From: Acanthosepion lycidas
Taxonomy: Eukaryota; Mollusca; Cephalopoda; Sepiida; Sepiidae
Assembly (NCBI GenBank): GCA_963932145.1
Contig: OZ010595.1
Coordinates: 95,605,328 to 95,669,327, forward strand
Direction of reading: 5' to 3'
Length of the DNA: 64,000 bases
Under the pieces are notes generated by a model. It was given only the letters and a program-made list of their open reading frames with translations, was not told the DNA's origin and did no database searches. Within the stretch, counting starts at the first letter, position 1. Each line of letters begins with the position of its first letter. Shown here piece after piece: positions 12,873 through 24,060 of the stretch. Made by a program: the position numbers and the translations under genes.

Positions 12873-12917
12873 TATAAATAGTCGAGCAAAAATTGTATTT
12901 TTGCTCGACTATTTATA
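12873..12917. other. Perfect 21 bp-stem hairpin
   Basis: The left arm begins TATAAATAGTCGAGC and is exactly complementary to the right arm, with only a TGT loop between them (21 + 3 + 21 bases). No similarity continues outside the arms. It could be the centre of a palindromic MITE, a foldback scar or a small hairpin. No promoter or processing signal was identified. Confidence 0.9.
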
Positions 12918-13007
12918 AATGCACTTTACATATACAATTTTCATGGCCTGACGATTGCGTTTAACATTAAATAGACTGTCACCTCTGGACGTTGACTTCA
13001 ATATCCA

Positions 13008-13010
<3 letters not shown>

Positions 13011-13104
<94 letters not shown>
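13011..13104. repeat. TA then TG microsatellite
   Basis: (TA)n of about 70 bases followed by (TG)n. Flanks are unique. Confidence 0.97.
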
Positions 13105-14040
13105 ATATGGGTGGAGAGAGATAAAAAGACATTGTAAGCGTAAAAACGAACTCTGAATGAAAACTGACAATTACCACGCAATGTTGATTTTTTTTATCTC
13201 CGCACCTCAAAGCCTTCGCTAATGAGTAGTAGTTTCCCAGTTTCCCATACCAATTTTTAACTATATCTCTATATATTTAAAGTCTGTCCATAGAAATAAA
13301 CATTGCATGGTCATTGTTTACAAATGTTCTACCCACTATACTGAACATTCTTCCCACACAAATATATAGCATTTTAAACAGAATAATTCTACATATGAGG
13401 GTGATAAGAAAGCAATTGCAGATGTTTCTACGATGCATTATGTCAACTAACCAAAGTAGAAGTAAATTTGAATGGTACGAAATAGTTTATCAATTTTTTT
13501 ATCCGAGAGTGTATTGTTTATAGTGAATATCAGTGTTTAATTGAGAATACCTAGAAATATAAGATTTACGTTTCTTTTGCACATTTGCTTGAGAACCAAG
13601 CACAAACTTTCTACAGCATGCGTCTTCTAACCAGGAATTCCAACATTTCATATTAATATAGTTTTAACATTTGACAGCCTATCTATTTTTTGTGTTTTTG
13701 GGGAGGTAAGATATTGTAGGTGGTTATCTGATTTTATCGTATATTAATGTTAAGTTTCTTTCGTTTTATTTTTAGAATTTTTAATCGACTTCTGTTTAAT
13801 ACTTTTTAATAGAGGCGACACCAATCTCTTGAAATATTTAATCGACCATCTTTCTATAATGGAACGTACATTTTATCGACCTTATCAATGCCTTGAGGAG
13901 TACAATGTCACAGAAGCTGATTTCCAGAAACCCACTCGTAAATGATATGTTTGAAGTCAAAAGTAGAAAAAAAAACATAGAAAAACATTTTAGCGGCGCA
14001 GTTTTAATATCAAAATATCCATTTTATTAATTCTGCCGAC
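13105..14040. other. No recognised feature
   Basis: AT-rich, no repeats beyond short homopolymers. The 69-codon plus-strand frame at 13314-13523 has no recognised motif. Confidence 0.4.
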
Positions 14041-14300
14041 AGAGTCGAAGAATGAGCCGATCGTAAAATATGTGAGATTTTGGCGCAAAATATCTGCGTC
14101 AATCTGGCTCACTGCTTTAAAAAAGACATTGAAGAACGAAGATTTCAGATCTGCAATTCTCCGGCAACATGAAAACGAATCTGTATTTTCTGCCGATAAA
14201 AAATTAATATATATATATAAGAAGAAAACGATGGGAAAAGCTGCTGAGCAAGTATATTCTGTTAGTGCGTAATGCGAGTGCTTTCATAGTTTGCAATATC
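14041..14300 (+). repeat. Dispersed repeat H, copy 1
   Basis: About 250 bp similar over its length to 16009-16265 in the same orientation. Shared landmarks are AGATTTTGG, TAAATCTGGCTC or TCAATCTGGCTC, AAGACATTGAAG, AACGAATCTGTA and GAGCAAGTATTTTCTGTTA. A 66-codon frame (14072-14272) runs through it but is not conserved in the other copy. Class unknown. Confidence 0.75.
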
Positions 14301-15508
14301 GAAGTCCCCGCAGGTGCACATTCAGCTTTAATTACCCTGGGCTTTCGGGAAGCCGACCATGATATTAGCGAAGACTTGCAGTTATGTGTCTCTGCCAGTC
14401 AGTCAAACTGAGTTTCCTTCATTTTCTCAGAGCACCTGCTGCAAACATCTTCGAGTGAGAAGGATGTACGGATATTTGAAGCGGGACTTCCCGTCTGTAA
14501 GACGAGCGGAGTTGCTTCTAATAAATATACACTTTTCAAGTATATTAGAATGCACTTATTGCCCTTAGTTTCGAAATTAGTCATTTGTGCATTTCTGGAA
14601 TTTATTGACCTTTTTTGAATTCGCCGGTTTTATTCTGAGACTAATTTTCTTTCTTTATGCTTTTCAATTTCGTCATTTTTATTTGTCCTATTTTAATCTT
14701 CATAAATATTCAAACGGTTTACCACCATGATCTTGTAATGATCATATAAATATCTAAATAACACAAAAATAAGCCTCTTTTACAGAATCCTTATTTTTGT
14801 ACTGAAGACGTGCAAATTAGGTTGACTTCCATTTATTCGTCATTTTCTTTGGATTCATAACTGCTCAAACTTAAAGCTAGAGGAGCAGTCACGATATTTT
14901 TATGCATAAAATCCTATATGCCACCTTTTCTTCTTTGCAACGACATTGGACATATTTTTAAAAAAATCAATTTACCCCAAGTGAGACGATAAAGCCATTA
15001 AGATTCAACGGGATACCGGGATTGAAAACAAATGAAAAAGATTTCAGAAGAACAGGGAACAATATACAAACCTCTATTCCTATTCAGAAGCTCAGATGAA
15101 AGGCGGGCGAACCTATCAACTATTATTAATATATAATATAATGTGATAATGTGGCAAAATAACGAAGCTATCGTGATTTTCAGATAATACAAATGTTTGG
15201 ATTCGCCTTTCTAATACTGTGACATTTAAAATTTAACTAGATATAGATATAAATATATTGAATGAAATCTTACAAGCTTAGGTTGGAGCAAGTCGAAAAT
15301 CTCAGGTACTTACTTAGGGTCACTCTCGACTCGTCTGCTAAGGCAAGATTACTATCAGTCTCTGTCAACTACCGGTATTAAACCCTTGAAAGCAACAAGG
15401 AGAAGGATCTTTTCATCATTAGAATTCCTCTACTAAAATGATAGCTGTGGAACTACGGGTATTTATGAGAGTAATATATTGTAACAAATTTAAGTGATCA
15501 CAATTTAT
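14301..15508. other. No recognised feature
   Basis: AT-rich DNA. Around 15285-15345 the plus strand can be read as ENLRYLLRVTLD, faintly like the RYLGSxLxxD region of LINE proteins, but too short to call. Confidence 0.35.
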
Positions 15509-15567
15509 TAGGTTGGTGCAAAAATAATGTCGTTTTTTACGTATTTTTAACGTCAAAAAACGACAAT
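15509..15567 (+). mobile_element. Palindromic mariner MITE, truncated
   Basis: Begins with TTAGGTTGGTGCAAAAATAA, as the complete copy at 40879-40976 does, and reaches past the palindrome centre. The right arm then breaks off in unrelated DNA. The 5' flank ends in TTA, consistent with a TA target. Confidence 0.85.
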
Positions 15568-16008
15568 AGATAGAATAATAGACATATAAAACCTAATAGA
15601 TAGAATTTTGATTTTAGCGTGATGATATCGCTTTCTGGAAAACCAGCAATATGAAATTAATGGAAGAATATTTCGCGGTTTATTCAGATCATTTTCGAAA
15701 CTTTTTTTGAATGCAATTGATTCCTTCTGATGATTATAGTAAGAATTAGCAAATAGATAGTAAATATGATTCACAATTTTAGAAAAAAGAGCACGTGCGC
15801 ACAGACCTGAAGACAAGCAAGCAGGCACACAAAGACGCACAAGAAAACGTAAAGAAAAAAATAAATCAATAAGAAAAAGAAATTAAAATTATAAAGATAT
15901 CTCTGTTAGAGAGAACGAAATTAGAATTGACATCGTTCTAACTAGAAGAAGGAAATATAGAAAAAAGTTTGTAATAGAAACGCGCGCGAATACACACGCA
16001 CAAACAAT
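15568..16008. other. No recognised feature
   Basis: AT-rich spacer with several short purine runs. Confidence 0.4.
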
Positions 16009-16265
16009 CTGATCGAAAAATAACTCAGATTTTGGGGCAAAAAAGCTGCGTAAATCTGGCTCTCTGCTTAAAAAACAAACATTGAAGTAGGAAGACATTA
16101 AAGCAGATTTCAAATCTGCAATACTCAGGTAACAGGAACAACGAATCTGTAGTTTCTACCGTTAAAAAATATATGAATGAAGATGAAACCAAACGGAAAA
16201 GATGTTGAGCAAGTATTTTCTGTTACTGCGTAATGAAAGTGCTTTCAGAAATTGCAATGGCATAC
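16009..16265 (+). repeat. Dispersed repeat H, copy 2
   Basis: Second copy of the repeat at 14041-14300, in the same orientation about 2 kb away. Small insertions and deletions destroy any common frame, so the family is probably non-coding. Confidence 0.75.
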
Positions 16266-16458
16266 ACACAGAGACATACACACATACATAAATACATTCA
16301 TACAATTACACGCACACATAGATACATAAATGAAATAATCTATACTTTCAGTTAAAAGTAAAATTAACATTATCCTTGGTTATGGTTAAAAGTATAGCTG
16401 AAAGCGCTTGGACATGCAAATACCTTCTCATTCGTTATTAATGAAACGACTGACAAGG

Positions 16459-16460
16459 TA

Positions 16461-16554
<94 letters not shown>

Positions 16555-16591
16555 ATTAATAAAAATATATATATATATATATATATAATTA

Positions 16592-16641
<50 letters not shown>

Positions 16642-16679
16642 TACAAATTTAAAATTTAACCGATTGATATTATCTTCGG

Positions 16680-16742
<63 letters not shown>
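16459..16742. repeat. CTAT and TA microsatellites
   Basis: (CTAT)n at about 16459-16523, a short CT run, then four (TA)n blocks separated by TTAATA-type steps and a 45 bp unique island. The last block ends at the left end of a Tc1 element. Confidence 0.95.
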
Positions 16743-16745
<3 letters not shown>

Positions 16746-17974
16746 TATTCGTACAATGCAAAAGTATTCGTGCAATGCAAATTTCAGATTTTAAAACTTT
16801 AAAATTGCTTTAATACTCTAGAATATAAAAGAATATATTTCTAGATTGTTCCAATAATATTATCATTAGTTATTTTAATCTTAAAAGCAAACAACATTTT
16901 TTAATTGATATTCGAGCAAGAAGTTTTCAATCATTGCAAAAGTTAATGAATTGACAAATTCGCAAAAAGAACTGATTGTTAAGCTCTGGAAATGAGGTAA
17001 AACTTACAGGAAAAATCTCAGACGACACGAATATTCCATTTACTACAGTTAGTCTTTTCATTGCAAGGCATAAAAAAAAAAATCAGAACAGTTAAAAACC
17101 AAAGAAGAGCAGGTGCTCCATGGAAGATTTCTTCAAGATCTTCAAGGAAACTAATTTGTTAAATTAAACAAAATCCGATACTTACTCGTCAAGTGTTGCA
17201 GGATGTTTTGCTTTCATCAGGAATCTATGTCATTAAACGGACAATAAGCAATCAAATTCATAGAAACTATCTAAACTCACCCCACCCTCGGGAAAAACTA
17301 GCGCTATTGAAAAGACACAGAGATGCCAGGTTGAAATTCATTCGTGATCATAAGGATGCGGAAAAATCGTATTGGGAAAGAGTATTATGGACAGATGAAA
17401 CCAAAATTGAGTTTTTTTAAAGTAATTCTAGAAAGCATATATAGAGGAAAGATAGCGATGCCTTCAAACAAAAGAACACAGTTCCAACAGTGAAATTTAG
17501 TGGTGGCAGCGTCATGGTTTGGGATGTTTTCTGTAAAACGTACTGTCAGAATATCAGTAACAGATGTTAGAATGAATGCTGAAGCATATCAAAATATTTT
17601 AGAAGCAAAGTTAAGGTTTACCGTTGAAAATCTTCAACTTCCTCCTGACTGGACATTCCACCAAGATAATGATCCTAAGCACACTGCAATATCTACGAAG
17701 AAACGGTTTGCTTAAAATAATGTAAATATCCTGAAATAGATAAGTCAACCCCAGATTTTAACCCAATCGAGAATCTGTGACGTTATTTGAAAATTCAAAT
17801 CCAACCGAGAGCTCCAACAAACATCCTGGATCTAATGAGCATATGCAAAGATCAATGAAACAAAGTACTAACTAAAGTTTGAAAATCATTAATTGAGAAC
17901 TATAAGAAGAGTTTGGTTGATGGAGAAGTGAATAATAAAGATTATGTATTCTTTTATGAATTGTACGAATACTT
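16743..17974 (+). mobile_element. Tc1-like DNA transposon (inactive, 1.2 kb)
   Basis: The terminal repeat AAGTATTCGTACAAT at 16743-16757 is matched by its exact complement at 17960-17974. The left end directly follows a long (TA)n tract, as expected for insertion at TA. The interior carries a broken transposase gene. A second AAGTATTCGTGCAAT lies a few bases inside the left end, so the TIR region contains a short direct duplication. Confidence 0.88.
16930..17930 (+). pseudogene. Tc1-like transposase pseudogene (DDE)
   Basis: Tc1 transposases cut and paste DNA using a D, D, E triad. An RRAGAPWK-like linker appears near 17105, then a 75-codon frame (17193-17420) ending with YWERVLWTDETKIEFF, where the D of TDE would be the first catalytic residue. 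A 71-codon frame (17500-17715) contains FHQDNDPKHTA with the second catalytic D. A third stretch reads PDFNPIENL, with the expected E. Stop codons at 17418 and 17713, a stop inside the third block and frame changes make it non-functional. The N-terminal helix-turn-helix is decayed. Confidence 0.9.
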
Positions 17975-20649
17975 TTTTCTCGTTGTAAAATGGGTAAATG
18001 AAAGATATTTCTATTAAATAATATTTTTCTGTTTTCTGTGCATATTTAGTTATTATGCATCTGTGTACAGCTGCTTATATGAAAAGTATATTTATTCATT
18101 AGTTGGAAATACAATAAATTAAAAATGTATACGTGTACATGGGAAGCACATCTGCTTGATTCAGATTATTTTTCTCGAAAGCCCATAACTGTTCAATTCC
18201 ACATCCAAAACATAAACAAAGCAATTTCTAAAGAATTAATGGATTTATTTATAAGCCGACGTTTTTTATTATATCAAACGTTATATTAGATACTTCGTAC
18301 TTGAAATAGATGTCCTGTTTTTATTTATTATAGAAGTAAGGAAATAGAAGTCTCATTTTTATTTATTAATAATGGACAGGCCGATACAGGTAATTCACTC
18401 TGTTTAATAATAAAAAAAAAATCAAAACAGCCAGCCAGGCAAACGCTGTTTCGATAAAACAGTTATGCGAAGAAAAAAGTTCTCAATTCTCAAAAAGAAG
18501 GAAGAAAATACGGAGAAATTTAAACTTTCTTTTAAAAGTTAAACTTTCTTTTTACAGTTGAACTTTCTTTTTTAAAATATAGTCAATAAAAAACCGAAAC
18601 CTGTCCGCTAAGATGAAGTCACGTGAGGATCGTCAGAAATAGAGAAAGATTAATGGAATTAAGGACTTCGTTTTTTTGCCTTACCGCCGGTGACGAAGAG
18701 GTGGCAGAGTTAAATTTTCTATATTATAATAACACAATAAGACGTTCTATGTCTGTTTGTGAGTTGCCAGGCGAAATTTTATTGCGCATTTGCCCGTTGT
18801 AATTCGGATTTTCAATTTAGTAACTTACGTTTATTTGTGTTACGTTGCGATCGCCAGTTTGTCCTCCTAACATTGTTCGTAAAGCTTGCTTCCTAAGCCA
18901 ATTCTATGGGTAGTTTCATTATAGCCTATTTTGCAAAAAGTGAATATGCAATTATAATCCATTTCACATTTGCGTGGCGCATCTTCGGATTTGTTTTTGG
19001 ATACAGTTAATACAGGTTGCCGCCCGAAAGAAAATCACATAAGAGGGCTAGAAGAGAAACAGAGACTTGGTTTTCACTCTGAGCTCCATTTATTTTCATC
19101 GCACGCAGGTCATATCTTCTAATGCCGTTTGTTGATTGGTTGACTTGGCATCATCTACCTTCGGGTCTCCATTTTCTTTTAAAATTTGTCTCTATACAAT
19201 TTTCGCTAGGCAACTCTTTGCAAAAACGCGACAGAAGAAGCTAAAAATATATTATTTCCGCGTAGCCGTCTTTTGAAGCTGTCGTTTTTGTTTTATGTAA
19301 ATTTTATTTTTGTTTCGTTTCCAAAAACTTATGATAGAGTTCCACTTGTTACTGCAGGAACTCAGGATCGTCGCCGTCAAAGAAATCATGTCTCTGTTCA
19401 AAGTGGTGACACAAGAAAAGTATTCTTTGCCCTCCCACATGGCTCCTGTGTTCCACGAGTGGCTGAGAAAAAGTTGCAAATAATATCACAGTTGGCATTT
19501 CACCAGATTTTAATCTCTTTTTCTACTATGTTTAATGCCTTCACAAGTGGGTTACTAGCCAGTAGCCACACTATCAACAAAGCGATGAATGTGGCCATTA
19601 AGGATAAAATATTAAAGAGAACAATCTGGTAGATTCCGGATCCTTACAGGAACCGTTTGAAGAGTGTTTCGTAGAATAACCTGGTTTTACAAGTGTTATG
19701 TGAGTAGCCTTATTTTAGATATACCTGTTTTTTTTTTTATCTTGAATAAATTTACTATATTTCTTTTAATAAAACCTGTTCTCTAATATCTGATAACCAA
19801 TTTAGCCTTAGTAAAAGTACAGCTAACTTTTAGTGTATGACTACTCGAAATCGGACTTCCAATGCTTTTATCAATGAATTTAGAAATAGATGATAAAGAA
19901 TTCTTTATTTTGGATTTGCATCTGCGTGCCTTTAAAACTTGTGAATAATTCTATAATAAAACCGTCTGATGGATTTTCCTCGCAAACTGAAAGAAAAATA
20001 TGAAAAAGAAGAATTTATGAATTCAGACGTAAAATTCCTTTAAAAAGCAGCCGAGGAATAAATGAAAAGGGTGATAACAGTAAACGAAAATGGAATCAGA
20101 ATTTGGTTAATGCAACAAAGGAAAAATCGAAAAAAAGTTGAAATAAGGAATCAAACGTAACAAGCAAGAGTGGAGGAAAATTACGGCAAAAGAAAAAAGA
20201 TGGATGAATAAAAAAAGAAAGGCAGAAAAATGAGAATGGTGACGAAAAATAAAGGAAAGAAAGAACAACGAAAAAATCAGGGAAAGGGAAAAAAAATGAA
20301 GAAAAATTTATTAATAAGAATATTTTATATTTTCGCATTCATTTTGGCAGATTAGGCCAAATAAAGTTAAATAAAAATAAATCTATTTAGCATTTGACTA
20401 TTGCTGAGTTTCCATAATAAACGATTCTGTAGGAATCGTGTTGAGAATTCCAATATCCTATATTATTATAATATTGAAAAAAAAGAAATCAAGTAAAGGT
20501 ACAAATGAACCCAGCAATAAGAAGAAACTTAAAATCACATCAACCATCATCATCACAATTATTATCAACATAGAGAAGCTTCATGTTGTCATAGGAACTA
20601 TTCAATTCAATAATATAGAATAACAAGTGACTATTTATATATATTCCTC
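17975..20649. other. Long stretch without a recognised gene
   Basis: About 2.7 kb of AT-rich DNA. Minor structures are a three-unit ~20 bp tandem (AACTTTCTTTT core) at 18521-18578 and an A/G-rich patch at 20090-20300. The 119-codon plus-strand frame at 19273-19632 has no domain I recognise. Its second half is faintly reminiscent of the end of a mariner transposase in another frame, too weak to call. Confidence 0.4.
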
Positions 20650-20810
20650 TATGAGCCGAATCCCTACAGGTGTTGGGTGATCATAGTCCTCTACAACTTT
20701 CCCTTCTTTGTACTTCTTACTAAGGTTTACCTTTTTGTTTTCCCTCCTAAACTTCATTCTAACCATTTACACAAACTCGTTAGATTCCTTATTCGGTGCT
20801 TTCTTTTGTC
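20650..20810 (-). mobile_element. RTE-type LINE tail fragment
   Basis: Nucleotide similarity to the complement of 25675-25800: ACAAACTCGTTAGATTCC near the right side and TCATAGTCCTCTACAACTTT near the left. It is the extreme 3' end of ORF2 and runs without a gap into the pyrimidine array at 20811. Confidence 0.75.
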
Positions 20811-21078
20811 TTTCTTTCTTTTGTCCCTCATTCTTTTGCCCCCCCCCCTTCTTTTGTTCATCCTTCCTTTGTACCCACTTCTTTTGTCTCTCTTTATTTT
20901 CCCCCTCTTTCTTTTGTCACTCCTTCTTTTGTTTCTCCTTTTTTTCTCCCTCATTATTTTCTCCCTCTTTCTTTTATCGTTTCTTCTTTTGCCCACTTTG
21001 TTTTGTCTCTTTTACTTTTAACCCCCCTTCATTTTCCCGCCTTCTTTTGTCCCTCCTTTTTTTCCAAACCCATTCTTC
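20811..21078 (+). repeat. Pyrimidine minisatellite, TTTCTTTTGTC unit
   Basis: Tandem units of about 17-20 bases with the core CTTTCTTTTGTCxCTCxTT, diverged into CCCC- and TTTT-rich variants. The core equals the complement of the GACAGAGGAAAG part of the adjacent LINE (seen intact near 36525), so the array probably arose inside that copy. Open frames across it are stop-free artefacts. Confidence 0.85.
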
Positions 21079-21114
21079 TTTATTATGATCGCTAAAATTT
21101 CAAGTGGTCTATAT

Positions 21115-21216
21115 ATTAGGTTGGTTCAAAAATAATGACGTAATAATGTCGTTTTTGACGTATTTTTTAACGTAAAAAAACGAAATTATTACGTCATTAT
21201 TTTTGCCCCAACGTAA
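21115..21216. mobile_element. Palindromic mariner MITE
   Basis: About 100 bp, starting TTAGGTTGGTTCAAAAATAA, ending in the near-complement, and flanked by TA. The two arms form an almost continuous hairpin around a TATTTTTTAA centre. Right-end substitutions (CCCCAACG instead of CACCAACC) show an older copy than that at 40879. Confidence 0.9.
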
Positions 21217-21265
21217 TATAAATATGATTTGATATGTTTATAGGGCAAGAATGTTCCATATCGAA

Positions 21266-21300
<35 letters not shown>

Positions 21301-21424
21301 CACAAACACATAGGAATCAACACTCAATTTCAGGCTTCACTTTCTTCAGACCAAGTCTTGCTTTAAATTTCGTATTGAAGCGTGAAACTGATAGTTATAA
21401 AAATGAGGTTTTGATATCTACATC
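21217..21424. other. Spacer with TG/AG microsatellite
   Basis: (TG)n then (AG)n at 21267-21300; otherwise unassigned. Confidence 0.6.
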
Positions 21425-21875
21425 TACCACACACTGGGTATGACAATAAACTACATCAGGCAGCAAGGCTTCTGTCTGGGAGATTTTCAGTTGAGTGAAA
21501 TTACCTCTTAATTGCTGTTGTTCGCAGGTCAGGGTTGACCTGGGGTGGTAGCTCATGTTAGGGTTTCAAATAGTGAATACCCAAACTGGGGTCAGGAGTT
21601 CATGAAAATACAAAAATATTTATATTTTGAGTAAAAATAAAAAATTAAAAAAAAAACAATCAAAAAAACAATAACAAACAAACAAAAAACAACAAAAAAA
21701 GAGAAATATATATTTTCTAAAAAAATATAATTACCAGCAATATATTTTTGTAAAAAAAATTACTAATACTCCCAAGAAAATTAAAATTTCAGCATTAAAT
21801 GACCCATAAGTCACTAAATAAAATGACCCATATGTCGCTAAGCAAAATTAAATGACCCATATGTCGCTAAGCAAA
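21425..21875 (+). repeat. Dispersed repeat R1, copy B
   Basis: The left part resembles copies C and D (GGTATGACAATAAACTACAT, AGCAAGGCTTCTG, TTAATTGCTGTTGTTCGCAG, GGGGTGGTAG). The centre is A-rich with two diverged ATTACCAGCAATATATTTTTG units. The right end differs: a ~33 bp unit containing AAATGACCCATATGTCGCTA is present three times (21796-21872). Confidence 0.75.
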
Positions 21876-21888
21876 GAACACAAAGAAC

Positions 21889-21891
<3 letters not shown>

Positions 21892-21935
<44 letters not shown>

Positions 21936-21937
21936 CC

Positions 21938-22003
<66 letters not shown>
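21892..22003. repeat. AC/TA/TG microsatellite
   Basis: Alternating (AC)n, (TA)n, (AC)n, (TA)n and (TG)n blocks. Confidence 0.95.
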
Positions 22004-22004
<1 letters not shown>

Positions 22005-22329
22005 TAGATATATATTGGCTACCCAACTAGTTAATACCTAGACATATTAACATGAATTATTACGTAATGTCAATCAGCCAATGTTTTGCATAACAACATA
22101 ATATATAATTAGTAAATAAAGGAGACCAGGTTGCTTGCATATTGCTTTTGTTTCTTTTCTTTCATGATAGTATTTTTCTTCGTAACAATTTAACTTCAAT
22201 TCTTTTTTAATGATTTGATTAATTGTATAATTAGAAGTTCCAGATTACTCGTGTAGAAAATATAGTCATTGCGATTTTACTATACTTAAATAATGACAAT
22301 TTTTGAAAAAGGTAAACTTGATATTTTTA
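22004..22329. other. No recognised feature
   Basis: AT-rich spacer. Confidence 0.4.
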
Positions 22330-22475
22330 TGGAGGCACGCTGTAATAATGGTTAGCGGCTCAGATTGAGGCATCGTGTTCGAATTCCAGTCGAGTTAGTT
22401 ACATTCACTTATGTACAAATACAATTGGGAAGGCATGAATCCATGATTTATCTCCCCAGTTATGGGTTTATAGAA
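22330..22475 (+). mobile_element. tRNA-derived SINE, family SINE-1
   Basis: TAATGGTTAGCGGCTCAGA has A-box character and GTGTTCGAATTCC is a good B box about 40 bases later. The body then reads CATTCACTTATGTACAAATAC, GGGAAGGCATGAATCCAT and CCAGTTATGGGTTTA. The same body order is found at 39675, 44333 (minus), 61390 and, degraded, at 28215. Confidence 0.75.
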
Positions 22476-22960
22476 CTAGGTCCGATAGACTTGGGTGCAA
22501 CCTGTCTAGGAAAAGAACGCTGAACTCAGAACTTTCAACTATGTGGTAAATAACCTTATCGACCCGCAATTGGCCAAGCGTGATGAGTACGACAACAAGC
22601 CTGAAGACATGATCACTCAGGAAGGTGTTTCTCCAACACGAGTGAGATGGCTCTGGGTTTATATTTGGATTTGAAGGAAATTCCTTGCTTATTATAATTA
22701 AACTGTTGAATTGTAATGAACTATAAAATCTATAGAATAAAAAAGAATTTATCTGGGGGCTGAGTGACAGCAAGTCCCCACATCTCCAACATATTTCTTC
22801 GTATCTTTACAAACCTCATATTCTATAATTAGAGAGTTTTCAAATTGATCAAAACTCGGGTCCACAGGTTTTGTTTCTGTTTCAAGGGCAACAAATATTA
22901 TAATTATGAACGTGAAATCCATATTGTACGCATTTGCCAGCTCTAGGTAATTATTATTTT
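22476..22960. other. Unassigned sequence, possibly LINE-associated
   Basis: Two open minus-strand frames (22468-22773 and the start of 22749-23156) are contiguous with LINE 3' sequence but contain no motif I can name. A further SINE or LINE tail is possible. Confidence 0.3.
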
Positions 22961-22965
22961 TATTA

Positions 22966-23000
<35 letters not shown>

Positions 23001-23349
23001 GTTGTTGTTGTTGTTGTTGGTTTTTTTTTTTTTTTTTTTTATATCTTTTGCTTTCTGGTCTGTACGCATTTCTTTCCGGGTTTCCACCAGAGACCTAAGG
23101 ACAGAAATGGCATCATGACATTTTCCGCTGAGCAGTTTTGAAAAGAAAACATACACATATTTTACTTAGATAAAGCTATCCGTAAGGTGTTGGCTGTACA
23201 CCTGAGAACAATTTTTTGTATAGGCTTCCAGGAATCCCTCTAGTGAGTCTACTGGAATCTTTTCAAACCAATCCGAAGGTGCCAACTACAACAGGGATTG
23301 TTGATGCTCCCATGTGCCAAATTTTTGAGATTTCGATTTCAACGTCCTT

Positions 23350-23393
<44 letters not shown>

Positions 23394-23395
23394 TT
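22961..23395 (-). mobile_element. Non-LTR retrotransposon 3' end (family LINE-2) with AAC/AAT tail
   Basis: On the minus strand an ORF2 C-terminus reads VEIEISKIWHMGASTIPVVV, then GTFGLV and IPGSLY. The 3' untranslated part follows (GCTCAGCGGAAAATG, CTTAGGTCTCTGGTGG), then poly(A), (AAC)n and (AAT)n at about 23030-22961. An (AAT)n run (23349-23392) also sits on the 5' side. The same C-terminus occurs at 23840-24060 and 27060-27500. The clade was not determined. Confidence 0.65.
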
Positions 23396-23839
23396 AAGAG
23401 TGTATTAGACTATAAAGAGTACTCAGCATGCATCCATACGAGAAGTTTGATAACTATTTACCAGGTGCATCCATCACAGCCACTTTTTTTAATTTTTTTT
23501 AATTAAAAAAGTAATCGTTTCTTCAGCCGGCCATCATATTCCGCCATTACTCACTCTCCTGATCATTTATACAAAGAATGTCACACACCTTGTGTGTTAT
23601 GACAAATTGTTAAAGTTAGGAAATTGACAAGTAAATATCTGGTTATGAACGGGATATTTACATCATCCCGTCTTAATTCATCAAGGCAATGTATGTACAT
23701 GTTAATGCATCCAGTCAATGAAGATCAGAAGCGACACGAGCCAAACGTGGCGTAGCAGCATAGAATGTACTGTTTGACCCTGAAACACAGCAAATATTAT
23801 TGGAATAAATTGACTGAGGTTGCGTATTTTCCTCATAAT
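23396..23839. other. Spacer between two LINE-2 fragments
   Basis: Possibly an extension of LINE-2 DNA on the minus strand, but nothing specific was identified. Confidence 0.35.
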
Positions 23840-24060
23840 TCAGAAACCCATCGAAGTATACGAAAAGTTCTATGGAATACGACCTTCTACAAGTGTTCAA
23901 TTTGAACATTAATCCCCGTCCAATCTTTTCTACCCATATCGGAAGTTTAGTCCTTATGTTGCCCAGAATACCAACAACAATGGTGGTTATTTTCACTCAC
24001 TTCATTGATCAGAATTTGAACGTTTCCTATTTTAAGCTACCATACTTTTTCTGACCCTTT
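23840..24060 (-). mobile_element. LINE-2 C-terminal fragment
   Basis: The minus strand reads KITTIVVGILGNIRTKLP, matching the VVVGxLGxxxxxLxxxxxxIG block of the other LINE-2 copies. The copy loses similarity after that block. Confidence 0.55.

Noticed and set aside
19273..19632. 119-codon plus-strand frame as a gene
   Set aside because: No recognisable domain, no splice or promoter evidence; likely chance or decayed transposon.
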